A stretch of DNA of 64,000 nucleotides from Streptomyces novaecaesareae (GCF_000716875.1 NZ_JNWQ01000002.1:127814-191813), one strand, 5' to 3'; shown: positions 26,501 through 35,418, counted from the first letter of the stretch. Numbers and translations are program-made. The notes: generated by a model from the sequence alone, not told the origin.

Positions 26501-29500
26501 TGTCCTTGTGCTCCGCGTCGGAGTCCTGGTCCGCGGTGGTGACCTTCTGGTCCTGCTCGGTGCGCCACTGCTCGCGCTCGGCCTTGACCTTCTCGGCGGC
26601 GTCGCCCCGCTCGCCGGCCTGGGCCTGGGCGTTGTCGGCCACCGCCTGGTCGACCTCGGCCTGGTTCTGCCGGCGCGCATCGGCCTCGCCCTGCTTCTGC
26701 TTGGCCTGTTCGGAGCCCAGTTGGCTCTGGCCCTGGCCGACCGCGGCCTGGATCTGCGGGCCGCGCTCCTGCTGGGTCACGATGCCGATGCCCGGCTTGG
26801 TGTCGACCGCGCCGCCGGCCCTGGCGCCCCCGCCCTTGCCCCCGCCGCCCGGTACGGAGGCGGTGAGGGTCTCCTGCGGCACGTCCGGGTAGATCCGGTC
26901 CTCGCCCATCGGCTTGGCGGCGTCCTCCCGGCCGACGCCGAGGATCCTGGTGGAACTGTCCTTGAGCTTCGCCGCCTGCTGGTCGGTGCGTGCCGGGTCG
27001 CTCTCCCCGGTCAGTTCGACCTTGCGTGCGGGGCCGACGGTGGTGTTCAACGCCGGGTCGGTCGTGCGCACGTCCTCGACCGCGCCCTGCACCTGCTGCA
27101 CTTCCTGCGGCGAGACCTGGTTGCTCGCGTCGTCGGCGACGTGGGGCGCGGCGACCCGGTCGCCGGGGTTCGGGCCCTCGACCTTCTTCTGCTCGGCCGT
27201 CTGCTGTTCGCCGTCCGCGCCCTGCACACCGACCCGCTCCAGCCGCTCCGTCACCGCCTCGGCGGGCGGCGCGGCCTCGGGCGTGCCGGACTGGGTCTGC
27301 GGGGCGCCGGACGGGCGCCGGACGGCGGGCGGGGCGGCCTGCAACCGGGCGTGCTGCTCGCCGACCGTACGGTCCACCGAGCCGTCCACGCCGTCCAGGG
27401 TGGTGGCCATCTGATCGGGCGGCAGGCTCGCGGCGGTGGCGAGCGCGCTCTGCGGGTCCTGGCCGGAGACGTCCGGCGGGGCCTGCTTCTGCTGCTGTTC
27501 CTGCCCGGCCTGGGCGCCGCCGCCCCCGCCCCCGGCCGCGCAGCCGCCGCCGGCACCGCCGGTGCCGTCCTGCTCCTGCTCGGTGGTGGGCTGCTGCGGG
27601 CCCGCGCAGGCGCCGCCGCCCGCCTCCAGCGAGGCGTCCGGGGCGGGCTGGGCGGTGAGTCCGGCGGGCCCGTCGGCCTGCTCGGCCGCCGGGCCGGGCG
27701 CAGCGTCGGGGGAGGCGTCGGGGGAGGCGGCTCCGGGTGCGGTGTCGGGGATGCTGTCCGGGACGGTGGCGGGCCCGCCCGGGCCGTCCCCGCCGACCGG
27801 CCCGCTGCCGCCGACCGGACCGGGCGTCGCGGGGGCGGTGCGCTCCGGACCGTTCGGCTCGGGCGCGGCGGCCGGTTCGGCCGCGCGGGCGTCCTCGGCG
27901 GGGGCTTCGGTCTGTTGCGGCTCAGGAGGGGTGGGCTCGGTGGCGGTCGGCGCCGGGGCCGCGGCGGGGTTCGAGGTGGGTTCGGGGCCGATCTCCTGCT
28001 CGACCGGCTGCTCCGGCTGGAGGTCGCGGGCGCTCCGGTCCTCGGCCTCGGTGGCGGGGGTCGGCTCGGGGGCGGCCTGCGGTGCCGCGGCCCCGGGCTG
28101 CGCCGGCTCGGGCGCCGCTGTCGGCTCCGCCTCGTCCTCCGGCCGGCTCTCGCGCTCGGCCTGCACCTGGTCGGCCTTGGTCGCGGGCGGCTCGGGGAAC
28201 TCCGGTGCCTCGGCGTTCGCGGCGGGCGCGCCGTCCGTCGACAGCGTGATCTGATCGGCCGTCGGGACGGCGGACACGTCGAGGTCGGACGAGGGCAGGA
28301 AGTCCCCCGGGTTGAGCTCCGGCCCGGGGGCGGCCGACTGCGACTGCCGGTCCTCGCCCGCGGCGGGTGCGTCGTGGACCTCCGAGTCCGCGCCGGGCTC
28401 CATGCCCAACGGCCGTTCCTCGTCCCGGGTTTCGCCCTGTGGGTGGTCGCCCTCCAGCAGCCCGTGCCGGGCCAGCGGACTGTCCTCGGCCTGCGCGATC
28501 GCGTCCAGGCGCTCGGGCTTGACCGGCGCGGGCTGCGGCAGCGGCCCGGCGGCGGGCTCCTGCGGCTTCGTACCGGCGGAGGGCTGGGTGCCGGCGCCCT
28601 TCTGGTCGGCTTCGGGCGAGCCGAGTACGGAGACGGCCGCCGGCTGGGCGGCGCCCTCCTCGGCCGGTGTGGGCGCCTGTTCCGGGCCCGCCGCAGGTGC
28701 CTCCTCGACGGCCGAAGGCTGCGCCTCCGCAGCGGGCTGGGTCTGACCGGCCTCCGGCTGGGTGGCGGGCTGCGCACCCGGTGGATTCTGCGCGGCCTCG
28801 CCCTCCGTGGGCGGTGCCTGCTGTTCGTCCTGTTGCTCCGGGGATTCCTTGTCGCCCCCCTTGTCGCCCTTGCCCTCCTTGTCGCCGTGGCCCTTGCGAC
28901 GCTTGCGCCGACCCTTCGGGTCGTCCGACTGCCGTGCCTCCTCGTCGAGTTGCCGCCGGCGGTCCCGTTCGCCGCGGTCCTTCTCGTCGGTCTGCTCGCG
29001 GTCGTCGGTGGCCCGGTCGGCGGCATCGGTCACCGGCTCGGGCGTCTGCGCGCCGTCCACATCGGCTGGGCGGTGCTCCGCGGCCTCGACCAGCTCCAGC
29101 ACCCGGGTGTAGTCCGAGGAGGGCAGCCGGTCCGCCAGCCGGTCGAGTACGGCCGACTGCAACTCGGGGGCGAAGCGCGCGAGTTGGAGGCGCACTCGGC
29201 CGGAGGAGTCGGTCGGGTCGCCGCGCAGCGAGCGCAGGATGCCGGCCGCCAGCCGGTCGACCAGGGTGGCCGGATCGAGTCGTTCGGTGCGGAAGCGGTC
29301 GGCGTCGACGGTCGCGTAGCGGAGCCAGCCCGGCGTGGCGTTCGGCGTCGTCGCCGTCGGCCGGTCGTCGCGCGCGCCCTGCTCCGCCTCGCGTTCGACG
29401 GCGTCCTGCGGCAGGCTCACCGCACCCAGGTCTCGGCCGGCCCGCAGCGCGCCGAGCGGGTTCGGGGCCTGGATGGTGTGCAACAGCTCGTGGGTCAGCA

Positions 29501-29822
29501 GCCGCCGGCCGTCCTCGGCGGCCGGCCGGTACTTGCCCTCGCCGAAGAAGAGGTCCGGGCCGACCGCGACGGCGTCCGCGCCGATCAGTTCGGTCAGCGC
29601 GGCGGAGTCCCGGTCGGTGTGCACCCGGACCCGGCTGAGGTCGTGCCCGAGCCGCGCCTCCAGCTCCCGGCGCACACCCGGGTCGAGCGGCTGACCGGCG
29701 CCGGAGACGATCTCCTTCGGCTCGGGGGTACGGGCCTTCGGCGCCCGCGTCTTGCGCCGGGCCTGGCCGCCGTGCTTGTTGTTCTGCGAGGATTCCCTTG
29801 CAGCGGCGTTGAGTTGGGTCAT
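23589..29822 (-). CDS. Giant DUF4157 protein, candidate CIS effector or tape-measure-like protein
   Basis: 2077 residues from ATG 29822. Residues about 40-120 form a DUF4157 domain with HELLH at 111-115, a zinc-peptidase-type motif common in proteins of extracellular injection loci. Then comes a very long Pro/Ala/Glu/Gln-rich stretch (about 260-950), a charged coiled-coil stretch (many Lys/Gln/Glu, about 1000-1160), helices with WWGWVKSKVKAAFDALVEAV and GLINDIIDGFRKFADWAIDQA, a hydrophobic part near 1400-1500 (AGAIMAIIQGLVAAWN, SGVVALLDFISNFLL) and an Arg-rich region around 1520-1680. The last ~400 codons differ strikingly in composition (23881-24000: 60 of 120 G+C). This suggests a swapped C-terminal domain of unknown fold. 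It may be delivered by the CIS, or the helical middle may set tube length. Confidence 0.75.
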   Translation of the reverse strand: MTQLNAAARESSQNNKHGGQARRKTRAPKARTPEPKEIVSGAGQPLDPGVRRELEARLGHDLSRVRVHTDRDSAALTELIGADAVAVGPDLFFGEGKYRPAAEDGRRLLTHELLHTIQAPNPLGALRAGRDLGAVSLPQDAVEREAEQGARDDRPTATTPNATPGWLRYATVDADRFRTERLDPATLVDRLAAGILRSLRGDPTDSSGRVRLQLARFAPELQSAVLDRLADRLPSSDYTRVLELVEAAEHRPADVDGAQTPEPVTDAADRATDDREQTDEKDRGERDRRRQLDEEARQSDDPKGRRKRRKGHGDKEGKGDKGGDKESPEQQDEQQAPPTEGEAAQNPPGAQPATQPEAGQTQPAAEAQPSAVEEAPAAGPEQAPTPAEEGAAQPAAVSVLGSPEADQKGAGTQPSAGTKPQEPAAGPLPQPAPVKPERLDAIAQAEDSPLARHGLLEGDHPQGETRDEERPLGMEPGADSEVHDAPAAGEDRQSQSAAPGPELNPGDFLPSSDLDVSAVPTADQITLSTDGAPAANAEAPEFPEPPATKADQVQAERESRPEDEAEPTAAPEPAQPGAAAPQAAPEPTPATEAEDRSARDLQPEQPVEQEIGPEPTSNPAAAPAPTATEPTPPEPQQTEAPAEDARAAEPAAAPEPNGPERTAPATPGPVGGSGPVGGDGPGGPATVPDSIPDTAPGAASPDASPDAAPGPAAEQADGPAGLTAQPAPDASLEAGGGACAGPQQPTTEQEQDGTGGAGGGCAAGGGGGGAQAGQEQQQKQAPPDVSGQDPQSALATAASLPPDQMATTLDGVDGSVDRTVGEQHARLQAAPPAVRRPSGAPQTQSGTPEAAPPAEAVTERLERVGVQGADGEQQTAEQKKVEGPNPGDRVAAPHVADDASNQVSPQEVQQVQGAVEDVRTTDPALNTTVGPARKVELTGESDPARTDQQAAKLKDSSTRILGVGREDAAKPMGEDRIYPDVPQETLTASVPGGGGKGGGARAGGAVDTKPGIGIVTQQERGPQIQAAVGQGQSQLGSEQAKQKQGEADARRQNQAEVDQAVADNAQAQAGERGDAAEKVKAEREQWRTEQDQKVTTADQDSDAEHKDKTDQIGKKRTETDKDVQDRQQQDNQKIQDKRKEAEEKAQKEKDRKKEESEGWWGWVKSKVKAAFDALVEAVTKVFDYFRGLINDIIDGFRKFADWAIDQARKFAVDLISKLADALIAICDVLLAAFPELRDKFRKKIEEWRDKAIAKVNEWADKLKNAVNKLLDVLAAGLNALLNALEAGLKAAIEAVRKAVMDAIDFVQKAIAVFGEFAVLIGDIASDPGGWLKKLGSAAIDGIQHYLWGAIKSAVRTWFNEKVESVVGLTSTIINVLVKGCISMAQIGRMAWQAIVASLPGMIISLVIEKLVSMIVPAAGAIMAIIQGLVAAWNTISKIVAAISKFVTFLKAVKSGSAACLFADAVASGVVALLDFISNFLLSKLKGAGKAVGTKLKGIAQKILKGLARAGRGARKAAGRAVNKARASLRRATQSLRRRPSPTRTGPARHTVRHAERPGRPTTTAGRPRREVTRPKPTTRRRPTSPVGRALNASRQTVKAALNRVRVAARTLGRKLLNSKLGRALTNGAHKIRDAYRKQRDRLRAWHQKRQQQRAERRKHENSPEAKKQRLDLIVARIRPKVQRLLGRGVSTRMLRGVLGAMRLWYRLTRLDIDTAGQARLIRALLNPQADVDNAELLRRMEILSHVEERVKEVLAARTERNSQRSPGEQAVSFEPEFVSPHGGEKAKRTMIARNGSEPMDVLAETQLRKSEKKSPQSLILDQVAEMQIFNKPGDPGGRWDRKDLETGEIAQGQGKYDDLFVHLKELHEELGPERFKNMFKLLLAGRYKDLPAQYRSKFIGIGALYVFVRVVAEGQRRPGALVTSMGELNHMTRPEVDAAEEISRISKHGPMVADKSVAVSNSLSFIMKEVNGITDEKGKLARIEKARNEEFHQGRKLFELSQKDYDSAAKWPKLAGIDKKDLPNHLETPGGMLHKLVDSIERTLEDEEILVRGGKTANTAKVVNAAVDKLLMKWGWH

Positions 29823-30184
29823 GTCCGCCCCCGTTCCACCCGCTGCCCGCCGCCGGACAGCCCGGCGTGCACGGCGCGGGCGAGTGCCTCGCCGAGCCGC
29901 TGCGGTGAGGAGCCCGCCGGCAGCGGTGGCAGCCCGGAGAGCAGGTCCAGCGCGCGGTCGCCGGCCGCCGCGAGCGGCACGCCGCGTGTCCGGACCAGGC
30001 GGGTCAGCTCGGTCCGGAACGCCGTCGTCAGCCGCTCGTGGTCGATCGGCTCGAAGCCGTCGAGGACCAGCTCGCCGATCTCGACCTCGATCCGCCCGGC
30101 GCTGCCACGCTCGGGGTCGTTCCGCCCGGCGATGCCACGCCCGGGGCCGTAACGCCCGGTCCCGGGCCCCTCGTTCAGATCCAT
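29819..30184 (-). CDS. Small CIS-associated protein, unknown
   Basis: 121 residues from ATG 30184, overlapping the ATPase gene by ten bases and the giant gene by four. N-terminal 30 residues are Gly/Arg-rich and repetitive; the rest (RIEVEIGELVLDGFEPIDHE, LARAVHAGL) looks like a small amphipathic domain. The IEIGELVLDGF pattern is often seen in small CIS-locus proteins next to the ATPase. No enzyme motif; function unknown. Tight coupling suggests it acts with the DUF4157 protein or ATPase. Confidence 0.7.
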   Translation of the reverse strand: MDLNEGPGTGRYGPGRGIAGRNDPERGSAGRIEVEIGELVLDGFEPIDHERLTTAFRTELTRLVRTRGVPLAAAGDRALDLLSGLPPLPAGSSPQRLGEALARAVHAGLSGGGQRVERGRT

Positions 30185-32160
30185 CCGCCGACCTCCGAGG
30201 GCGTCAGCGAGCGCTCCAGCTTCAGGTACTCGGTGCGCGCGGCAGCCAGCATGTGCCGCATCTGCACCGGGCACCCCTCGTCGGCGGCCAGGAAGGCGGC
30301 GGACAGCGCGATGTTGCGGATCGAGCCGCCGGCCACGGTCAACTGGGCGAGCCGCTCGGGTTCGAGGCCCTGGCTGGGGGTCTGCTTGGGGATGACCCGC
30401 CGCCAGATCTCGGCGCGTTCCGGCACCCCGGGGAACGGGAAGTCGACCACGAACCTGATCCGCCGCATGAACGCCGGGTCCAGCGCCTTCTTCATGTTGG
30501 TGGTGAGTACGGCCAGGCCCCGGTAGGCCTCCATCCTCATCAGCAGGTAGCTGACCTCCAGATTGGCGTAGCGGTCGTGGCTGTCCTTGATCTCGCTGCG
30601 CTTGCCGAACAGTGCGTCGGCCTCGTCGAACAGCAGCAGCGCACCGCCGCGTTCGGCCGCGTCGAAGACCCGCCGGAGGTTCTTCTCGGTCTCGCCGATG
30701 TACTTGCTGACGATCTGGGAGAGGTCGATGACGAACAGGTCCACCCCGAGCTGCCCGGCGACGACCTCGGCCGCCAGCGTCTTGCCGGTGCCCGACCCGC
30801 CGGCGAACAGCGCGGTCACTCCCAGGCCACGGCGCAGCACCGACTCGAACCCCCACTCCTGGTAGACCGTGCCGCGTCGGCGGACGTGGGCGACGATCTC
30901 GCGGAGCGTCACGCGCTGGCGCTCCTCCAGCACCAGGTCCTCCCAGTCGGCGCGCGGCTCGACCCGCCGGCCCAGCTCGTCCAGGGACATCCGGGCTTCC
31001 ACCAGGCCGGCGTGCCACGCCAGTCGGCTGATGTCCCGGCCGTCTTCGGCCGCCCGCCGGGCCGTCGCCGCGGCCGACCGGATCAGATGGCCGGGCAGGG
31101 AGAACTGCGCGGCCAGCGCGCGGAGTTCGCCCTCGGCGATCCCCGGCGCGCCGTCCAGCGCCTCGGCCCAGATCCCCAGCTGCTCCTCGGGGCCGAGTGG
31201 GGGCACGGTCAGCCGGGCGCGGTCGGAGCTTCCCACCGGCTGCGGCTCGTCGCCGGACACCACCAGCGGCACCGCCAGGCTCGCGAGGAAGGCCTCCGCG
31301 CCGTTCGGGGACTGCGGGCGCTCCCGGGCCGGCTCCCCGCCCTCCACCAGCAGCGCGGCCGGGATCAGGATCGCCTCCCGCTGCCACAGCCGGGCGAGTT
31401 GCTCGCGCTCGGCGGGCTCGGTGGGCAGGTCCTCGCGGTGTGCGACGTAGAGGCCGAGCCCGGCGCGGTGGGCCGCCGTGGCGGCGATCTCCCAGCGGGT
31501 ACGGCGGTCGGCGCCGGTCAGCTCGGCGTGCGGCGGGCCGGTCAGCCCGGCCGCGGACCACCCCTGCGCCAGTTCGGCCGCGCACCGCTCGTGCGGGCCG
31601 GGCAGTTCGCCGGGCGGCCCGACCGGGGTGAGCAGGCCGTGCAGCCGCACGTCCAGGTACGGCACGCCGACCAGGAAGTGCAGCACCCGCTCGTCGATCC
31701 GCAGCCGGGAGGCGGTGAGCGCCGTCTCGTCGTCCAGTTCGACCAGCCGGAACCGGCGCAGCGGGCCCACCGGGGTGAGCGCGCTCCAGTGCGGCCGCTC
31801 CAGGGCGGCGAGGGCGAGCGAGAAGGTCGGGTACCCGCGCCCGGGGTCGCCGCCGGCCGCGGCGCACCGGGCGGCGGCGGTGGGGTCGATCTCGGGGGCG
31901 GCGGCCAGCACGAGGACGTCCCGCTCGAACGGGGTGAGCCCGAAGGAGGCGCTGAGCGCGTCCAGGGCGGTGGCGGGCGGCCGGCGCCCGCCCCGGCGGG
32001 TGCCGGGGGCCGACGGCTCGGTCGGCTCGGCCGGCTCGGCGGTACGGCCGGCCGCGTGCGCGTCGACCCGTTCGAGCACGGCGGCGACCGCGGCCGACAG
32101 CGACTGCCGGTGCGACTCCTCCGCCAGGCCGTCGCGGCCCTGCCTGCGGCGCGTGCTCAT
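30175..32160 (-). CDS. AAA+ ATPase of the CIS locus
   Basis: 661 residues from ATG 32160. The C-terminal half has Walker A GGSGTGKT (454-461), Walker B LLLFDEAD (508-515), a sensor-like VLTTNM and a FMRRIRFVVDFPFP region. N-terminal ~400 residues form an Arg/Ala-rich helical module found in CIS ATPases. Related ATPases (Afp15/Pvc15-like) are thought to help assemble or load the particle. Cytosolic. Start has a weak GGGGGG-type site; 24 bases after the DUF4255 stop. Confidence 0.9.
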   Translation of the reverse strand: MSTRRRQGRDGLAEESHRQSLSAAVAAVLERVDAHAAGRTAEPAEPTEPSAPGTRRGGRRPPATALDALSASFGLTPFERDVLVLAAAPEIDPTAAARCAAAGGDPGRGYPTFSLALAALERPHWSALTPVGPLRRFRLVELDDETALTASRLRIDERVLHFLVGVPYLDVRLHGLLTPVGPPGELPGPHERCAAELAQGWSAAGLTGPPHAELTGADRRTRWEIAATAAHRAGLGLYVAHREDLPTEPAEREQLARLWQREAILIPAALLVEGGEPARERPQSPNGAEAFLASLAVPLVVSGDEPQPVGSSDRARLTVPPLGPEEQLGIWAEALDGAPGIAEGELRALAAQFSLPGHLIRSAAATARRAAEDGRDISRLAWHAGLVEARMSLDELGRRVEPRADWEDLVLEERQRVTLREIVAHVRRRGTVYQEWGFESVLRRGLGVTALFAGGSGTGKTLAAEVVAGQLGVDLFVIDLSQIVSKYIGETEKNLRRVFDAAERGGALLLFDEADALFGKRSEIKDSHDRYANLEVSYLLMRMEAYRGLAVLTTNMKKALDPAFMRRIRFVVDFPFPGVPERAEIWRRVIPKQTPSQGLEPERLAQLTVAGGSIRNIALSAAFLAADEGCPVQMRHMLAAARTEYLKLERSLTPSEVGGWI

Positions 32161-32184
32161 CTTTCCCCCCGTCCAGTCCAGCGG

Positions 32185-33453
32185 TCAGTGCGTCAGGTCC
32201 ACCACGGGGCCGGTGAAGGCCCCGTCGCCGGACACCGTCAACTCGCTGGGCACGCCGTCCACCTGGACCCGGGCCAGGTAGGCCGTCGGCCGTACGCCGG
32301 TGACGGGCACCCGGACCGCGAACGGGTCGGTGCGCGGTTGCGACGGTGCGGGTGCGCGGAACTGGTAGCTCGCCGCGGGCCGCCCGGCCGGCGGGCTCAA
32401 CTCGTCCAGTAACAGGAGGACTTGCTGGTCGTCCCGGAGCGGCAGGTCCAACCGGACGTCCAGCCGGGCCGAGACCCCGGCCGGTCCGTCGGCGCGGTCC
32501 GCCGTGCCGATCTCCGCGGCGATCCGCGGCTGCCGGGCGAAGGTCTGCGCGTTGGACTCCACGGCGAGGTGGTCGGCGGCGGGCCGGCCGTCCAGGGCCA
32601 GTCCGTGCAGCACCTGCACCTGGTACACGCCGGGCGGCAGGTCCTCCGGGACGGCGACCACCAGCCGGTCGTCCCGGACACCGCCGGGGTCGACCGTCAC
32701 CCGGCGCTCGCCCAACCGGGCCACGACCAGGTCCGCGCGCAGACCGGAGCCGACCACCACCAGCTCCCGGTCCTTGGTCACCGGCCCCTCCTCGGGGGCG
32801 CCGGGGGCCCCGGCCGGGCGGGAGAGCACCCGCTCGACGAGCGGCCCGCGGGACGGCACGGCCCGCACGGTGCGGCGCAGCACCGGCTTGCCCGCCACCG
32901 GATCGGCTTTGCCCTCCACGAAGACGGCGGTGGCCTGGTAGACCACGGACAGTGCGTAGGGGGTCTGGAACAGCGTGGTCCACAGCTTGGACATCTCGTC
33001 GACGTCCATCGTGGTGGGCGTGAACCGCACCCGCTGCGGCGAGGCGGCCAGGTCCGTCCCCACGAGGTACGGCTGGGCGGCCGCCTCCTCGATCAACTGC
33101 CGTGACAGCATCGGCTGTTCGGTCAGCGCCCGGACCACGCAGCCGAGCAGCCGCTGGCCCACCAGCTGGGACTCCTCGCCGTAGCAGCTGATCAGGTAGT
33201 GCAGGTCGAGGGCGGCGGCCGGCCTGGTCAGCACGGTGCCGTCCGTCGCACGGGTGGGTGCGTCGCGGTTGCGCAGCGAGGGGTTGGGCGTGACCTGGTA
33301 GAGGAACACGGTGATGGTCGGGTCGGCCGGCGGCTCGGTCGGCGGCTTGCGGGTGCCGACCTCGACCGCGAACGGGATGTCGGGTGACAGCGCACGGGTG
33401 ATGAGCAGCCGCAGCGCCTCGCTCACCGTGGCGATCGCGAGATGGTTACTCAT
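32185..33453 (-). CDS. DUF4255 protein, tube/sheath cap (terminator)
   Basis: 422 residues from ATG 33453. N-terminal ~190 residues (AIATVSEALRLLITRAL, PTITVFLYQVTPNPSLRNRD, LHYLISCYGEESQLVGQR, LFQTPYALSVVYQATAVFV) match DUF4255, found in the tail-terminator (Pvc16/Afp16-type) of contractile injection systems. The C-terminal part is beta-rich, Ig-like (DDRLVVAVPEDLPPGVYQVQ). Its place in assembly is the distal cap of the tube. Confidence 0.88.
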   Translation of the reverse strand: MSNHLAIATVSEALRLLITRALSPDIPFAVEVGTRKPPTEPPADPTITVFLYQVTPNPSLRNRDAPTRATDGTVLTRPAAALDLHYLISCYGEESQLVGQRLLGCVVRALTEQPMLSRQLIEEAAAQPYLVGTDLAASPQRVRFTPTTMDVDEMSKLWTTLFQTPYALSVVYQATAVFVEGKADPVAGKPVLRRTVRAVPSRGPLVERVLSRPAGAPGAPEEGPVTKDRELVVVGSGLRADLVVARLGERRVTVDPGGVRDDRLVVAVPEDLPPGVYQVQVLHGLALDGRPAADHLAVESNAQTFARQPRIAAEIGTADRADGPAGVSARLDVRLDLPLRDDQQVLLLLDELSPPAGRPAASYQFRAPAPSQPRTDPFAVRVPVTGVRPTAYLARVQVDGVPSELTVSGDGAFTGPVVDLTH

Positions 33454-33480
33454 GGGCTCACCCCCTGACTCGATCGGTCA

Positions 33481-34158
33481 TCAGCGCTCCCGGTTGAGGT
33501 ACGTGTCCAGGTTCAGGGCGGGCGAGGGGCGGGCGGACGCCGGGCGGCGCGGGCCGGCCGGGGTGCGCTCCGCGGCCCTGACCTCCACCCGCCCGATCTG
33601 GACCCGGACCACCCGCTCGGCCGGCCGCTGCTGACGACGCGCCGACTGGGTGACACCCGGGGCAGCCGCCACCGGGGCCGGGCGCCGAGCGGCCGCAGCG
33701 GTGGACTGCCGTACCGGAGCCACCGGCCGGGGCGCCGCCGGTTCCGGGCCCGCCCGCCGGGCCGGCGTGGTGAGCGGCGGTACGGCTGCCGGGCGGGCGG
33801 CCGTCTCCCGCGGCACCGGCTCGGTGGGCGGCGCGACGGCGGGGGCGAGCGACGGCGCGACCAGCAGGGGCGTGCGCGGCAGCGGGAGCACGGCCGGAGC
33901 AGTCGGCGGCGCCTCACGAAGCGCCGGCCGGGGCGGGCCCTCGGACGGCAGCGGACGCGGTGCCACCGCCGGCCGGGGGAGCAGCGCGGGAACGGGCTGC
34001 CCGGCCTCCGGGCCCGCTGCGGGCGACTCCTCGGCGGCCGGCAGCGCCGCCCCGAGCGCGTCGATCCGCTCGAACGGCCCCGGCAGGCGCGGCCGCACGC
34101 GAACGACGTCCCCGCCCGGGTCGCCCTTCGTGACCAGGCGGTCGAAGTAGTCAGGCAT
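33481..34158 (-). CDS. Pro/Ala-rich CIS-locus protein, unknown
   Basis: 225 residues from ATG 34158 (eight-base overlap with the upstream gene). The first ~35 residues (YFDRLVTKGDPGGDVVRVRP) and the last ~50 (VQIGRVEVRA, ALNLDTYLNRER) look conserved; between them lies a low-complexity Pro/Ala/Arg linker. Similar proteins with VQIGRVEV ends are found in other CIS loci. It may connect baseplate parts or the sheath cap; no function can be assigned. Confidence 0.6.
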   Translation of the reverse strand: MPDYFDRLVTKGDPGGDVVRVRPRLPGPFERIDALGAALPAAEESPAAGPEAGQPVPALLPRPAVAPRPLPSEGPPRPALREAPPTAPAVLPLPRTPLLVAPSLAPAVAPPTEPVPRETAARPAAVPPLTTPARRAGPEPAAPRPVAPVRQSTAAAARRPAPVAAAPGVTQSARRQQRPAERVVRVQIGRVEVRAAERTPAGPRRPASARPSPALNLDTYLNRER

Positions 34159-34882
34159 CTGCGCAGAGCTCCAGGTAGTAGCGGCGCCGCAGCGGGCTGA
34201 GCGCCAGGATCTCCGCCTCGCTCCAGCCGTAGGCGGTGGCCAGCAGGTGGACGTCGAGCAGGGTCGCGCGGGCCCAGGCGTCCAGTTCCTCCCAGAGGTA
34301 GGAGGCGATGTCCAGCTCGGCGAGGGCCTGCCGCCCGCACTCGGGACAGCTGAGGTTCAGCCGGACGTCCGCGCAGGGGTCGGCCGCGGCGGCGGCCTCG
34401 GCCACGCGCTGCTGGACCTGCCCGGGGAGCCGCCGGGCGGGCACCGGCTCCCCGTCGTGCTCGGCGGTCAGCACGCACCGCTCCAGCAGGACGGCCTTGG
34501 CCTCGCCCGCGGGGGCCTGTTCGGCGGCGGCGAGGTCGCCGGTGGTGGGCAGCCGGAAGTCGACCCGCCAGCCGTCCGACTCCACCCGCAGCGGTCCGGC
34601 CGGCGACCGGCCGGCACCGACCACCTGCCCGGCGTCGAAGGCGAACTCCATGTCCTCGGCGCAACTCGGGCAGCCCACCCGTACGGTGAGCTGTTCGCCG
34701 AACAACTCGCCGCGCAGGCCGAACAGTTCGGCGTCCCGTTCGCCGACCGGCACGGCCAGCAGCTCCTGCGGCCCGGCGGTGGGCCGTGCGACGGTGTGCA
34801 GCAGCAGGGCCCGCCCGCTGCGGCTGGCCGTCACCCCGGCCTCCCAGGTGGCCAACAGGGCCGCCTCCCCGGCGAGTTCCAT
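34151..34882 (-). CDS. gp26-like baseplate protein with paired CxxC motifs
   Basis: 243 residues from ATG 34882. Contains two CxxC pairs: GCPSCAEDMEF and SCPECGRQAL, likely one zinc ribbon, and a C-terminal LDVHLLATAYGWSEAEILAL / RRRYYLELC that is typical of T4 gp26-like hub proteins of phages and CIS. Helical N-terminus. Overlaps the next gene by eight bases. The zinc ribbon suggests it binds another baseplate protein; this is inference. Confidence 0.75.
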   Translation of the reverse strand: MELAGEAALLATWEAGVTASRSGRALLLHTVARPTAGPQELLAVPVGERDAELFGLRGELFGEQLTVRVGCPSCAEDMEFAFDAGQVVGAGRSPAGPLRVESDGWRVDFRLPTTGDLAAAEQAPAGEAKAVLLERCVLTAEHDGEPVPARRLPGQVQQRVAEAAAAADPCADVRLNLSCPECGRQALAELDIASYLWEELDAWARATLLDVHLLATAYGWSEAEILALSPLRRRYYLELCADA

Positions 34883-34893
34883 GGTCAGGCCCC

Positions 34894-35418
34894 TCAGGCC
34901 GGCTGCTGGAACGACGGCTCTTCCGGCTCCGGCGTCTCCTCGTCCCGTTCCCAGCCCTCGACCTCCAGCTTGAGACTCTGGATCGCCACCGCGTTGGCGT
35001 TGGCGTCCAGTTCGCCGAGCACCTGGTACTCGCTCGGCCAGGCGCGGTACAGCTTGTGGGCGACCGCCACCTGGCCGGCCTCGTTGAGCACCTGGATCAC
35101 CAGGTCCTTGCGGAAGTCCCGGAGCGAGACCTCCGCCCCGCGGCCCGCGCCGACCATCCAGACCTTGTTGGCCCAGCGGTCGAACTCCGGGTCGTGGGTG
35201 ACCCCGCGTTCCAGGGTGATCGCCTCGAAGTCGGTGCGGCCCGGCGATTTGCGCGGCGCGCTGGGATCGCCCCCGCTGCGGTGCTTCACCACTTCGGTGG
35301 TGCGCTTGAGTGGGCTGATCTTGCTGATTCCGGCGACGACCCGACCGTCCCAGACGACCAGGAACTTGAAATTCTTGTACGGATCGAACCGGTACGGGTT
35401 GACGGTGAACTCGACCAT
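34894..35418 (-). CDS. Inner tube protein
   Basis: 174 residues from ATG 35418. FTVNPYRFDPYKNFKFLVVW, EAITLERGVTHDPEFDRWAN and KDLVIQVLNEAGQVAVAHKL are the classical T4 gp19/Hcp-like tail-tube signatures of CIS. C-terminal DEETPEPEEPSFQQPA tail. This protein polymerises inside the sheath and carries cargo. It is the only gene of this class seen, so one main tube subunit is expected. Lies six bases after the sheath gene. Confidence 0.92.
   Translation of the reverse strand: MVEFTVNPYRFDPYKNFKFLVVWDGRVVAGISKISPLKRTTEVVKHRSGGDPSAPRKSPGRTDFEAITLERGVTHDPEFDRWANKVWMVGAGRGAEVSLRDFRKDLVIQVLNEAGQVAVAHKLYRAWPSEYQVLGELDANANAVAIQSLKLEVEGWERDEETPEPEEPSFQQPA

Noticed and set aside
24777..30152. 1791-codon plus-strand frame opposite the giant DUF4157 gene
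   Set aside because: Mirror of the Pro/Ala/Glu-rich minus-strand sequence; no motif, no ribosome site, and the minus strand has the HELLH domain and coupled neighbours.
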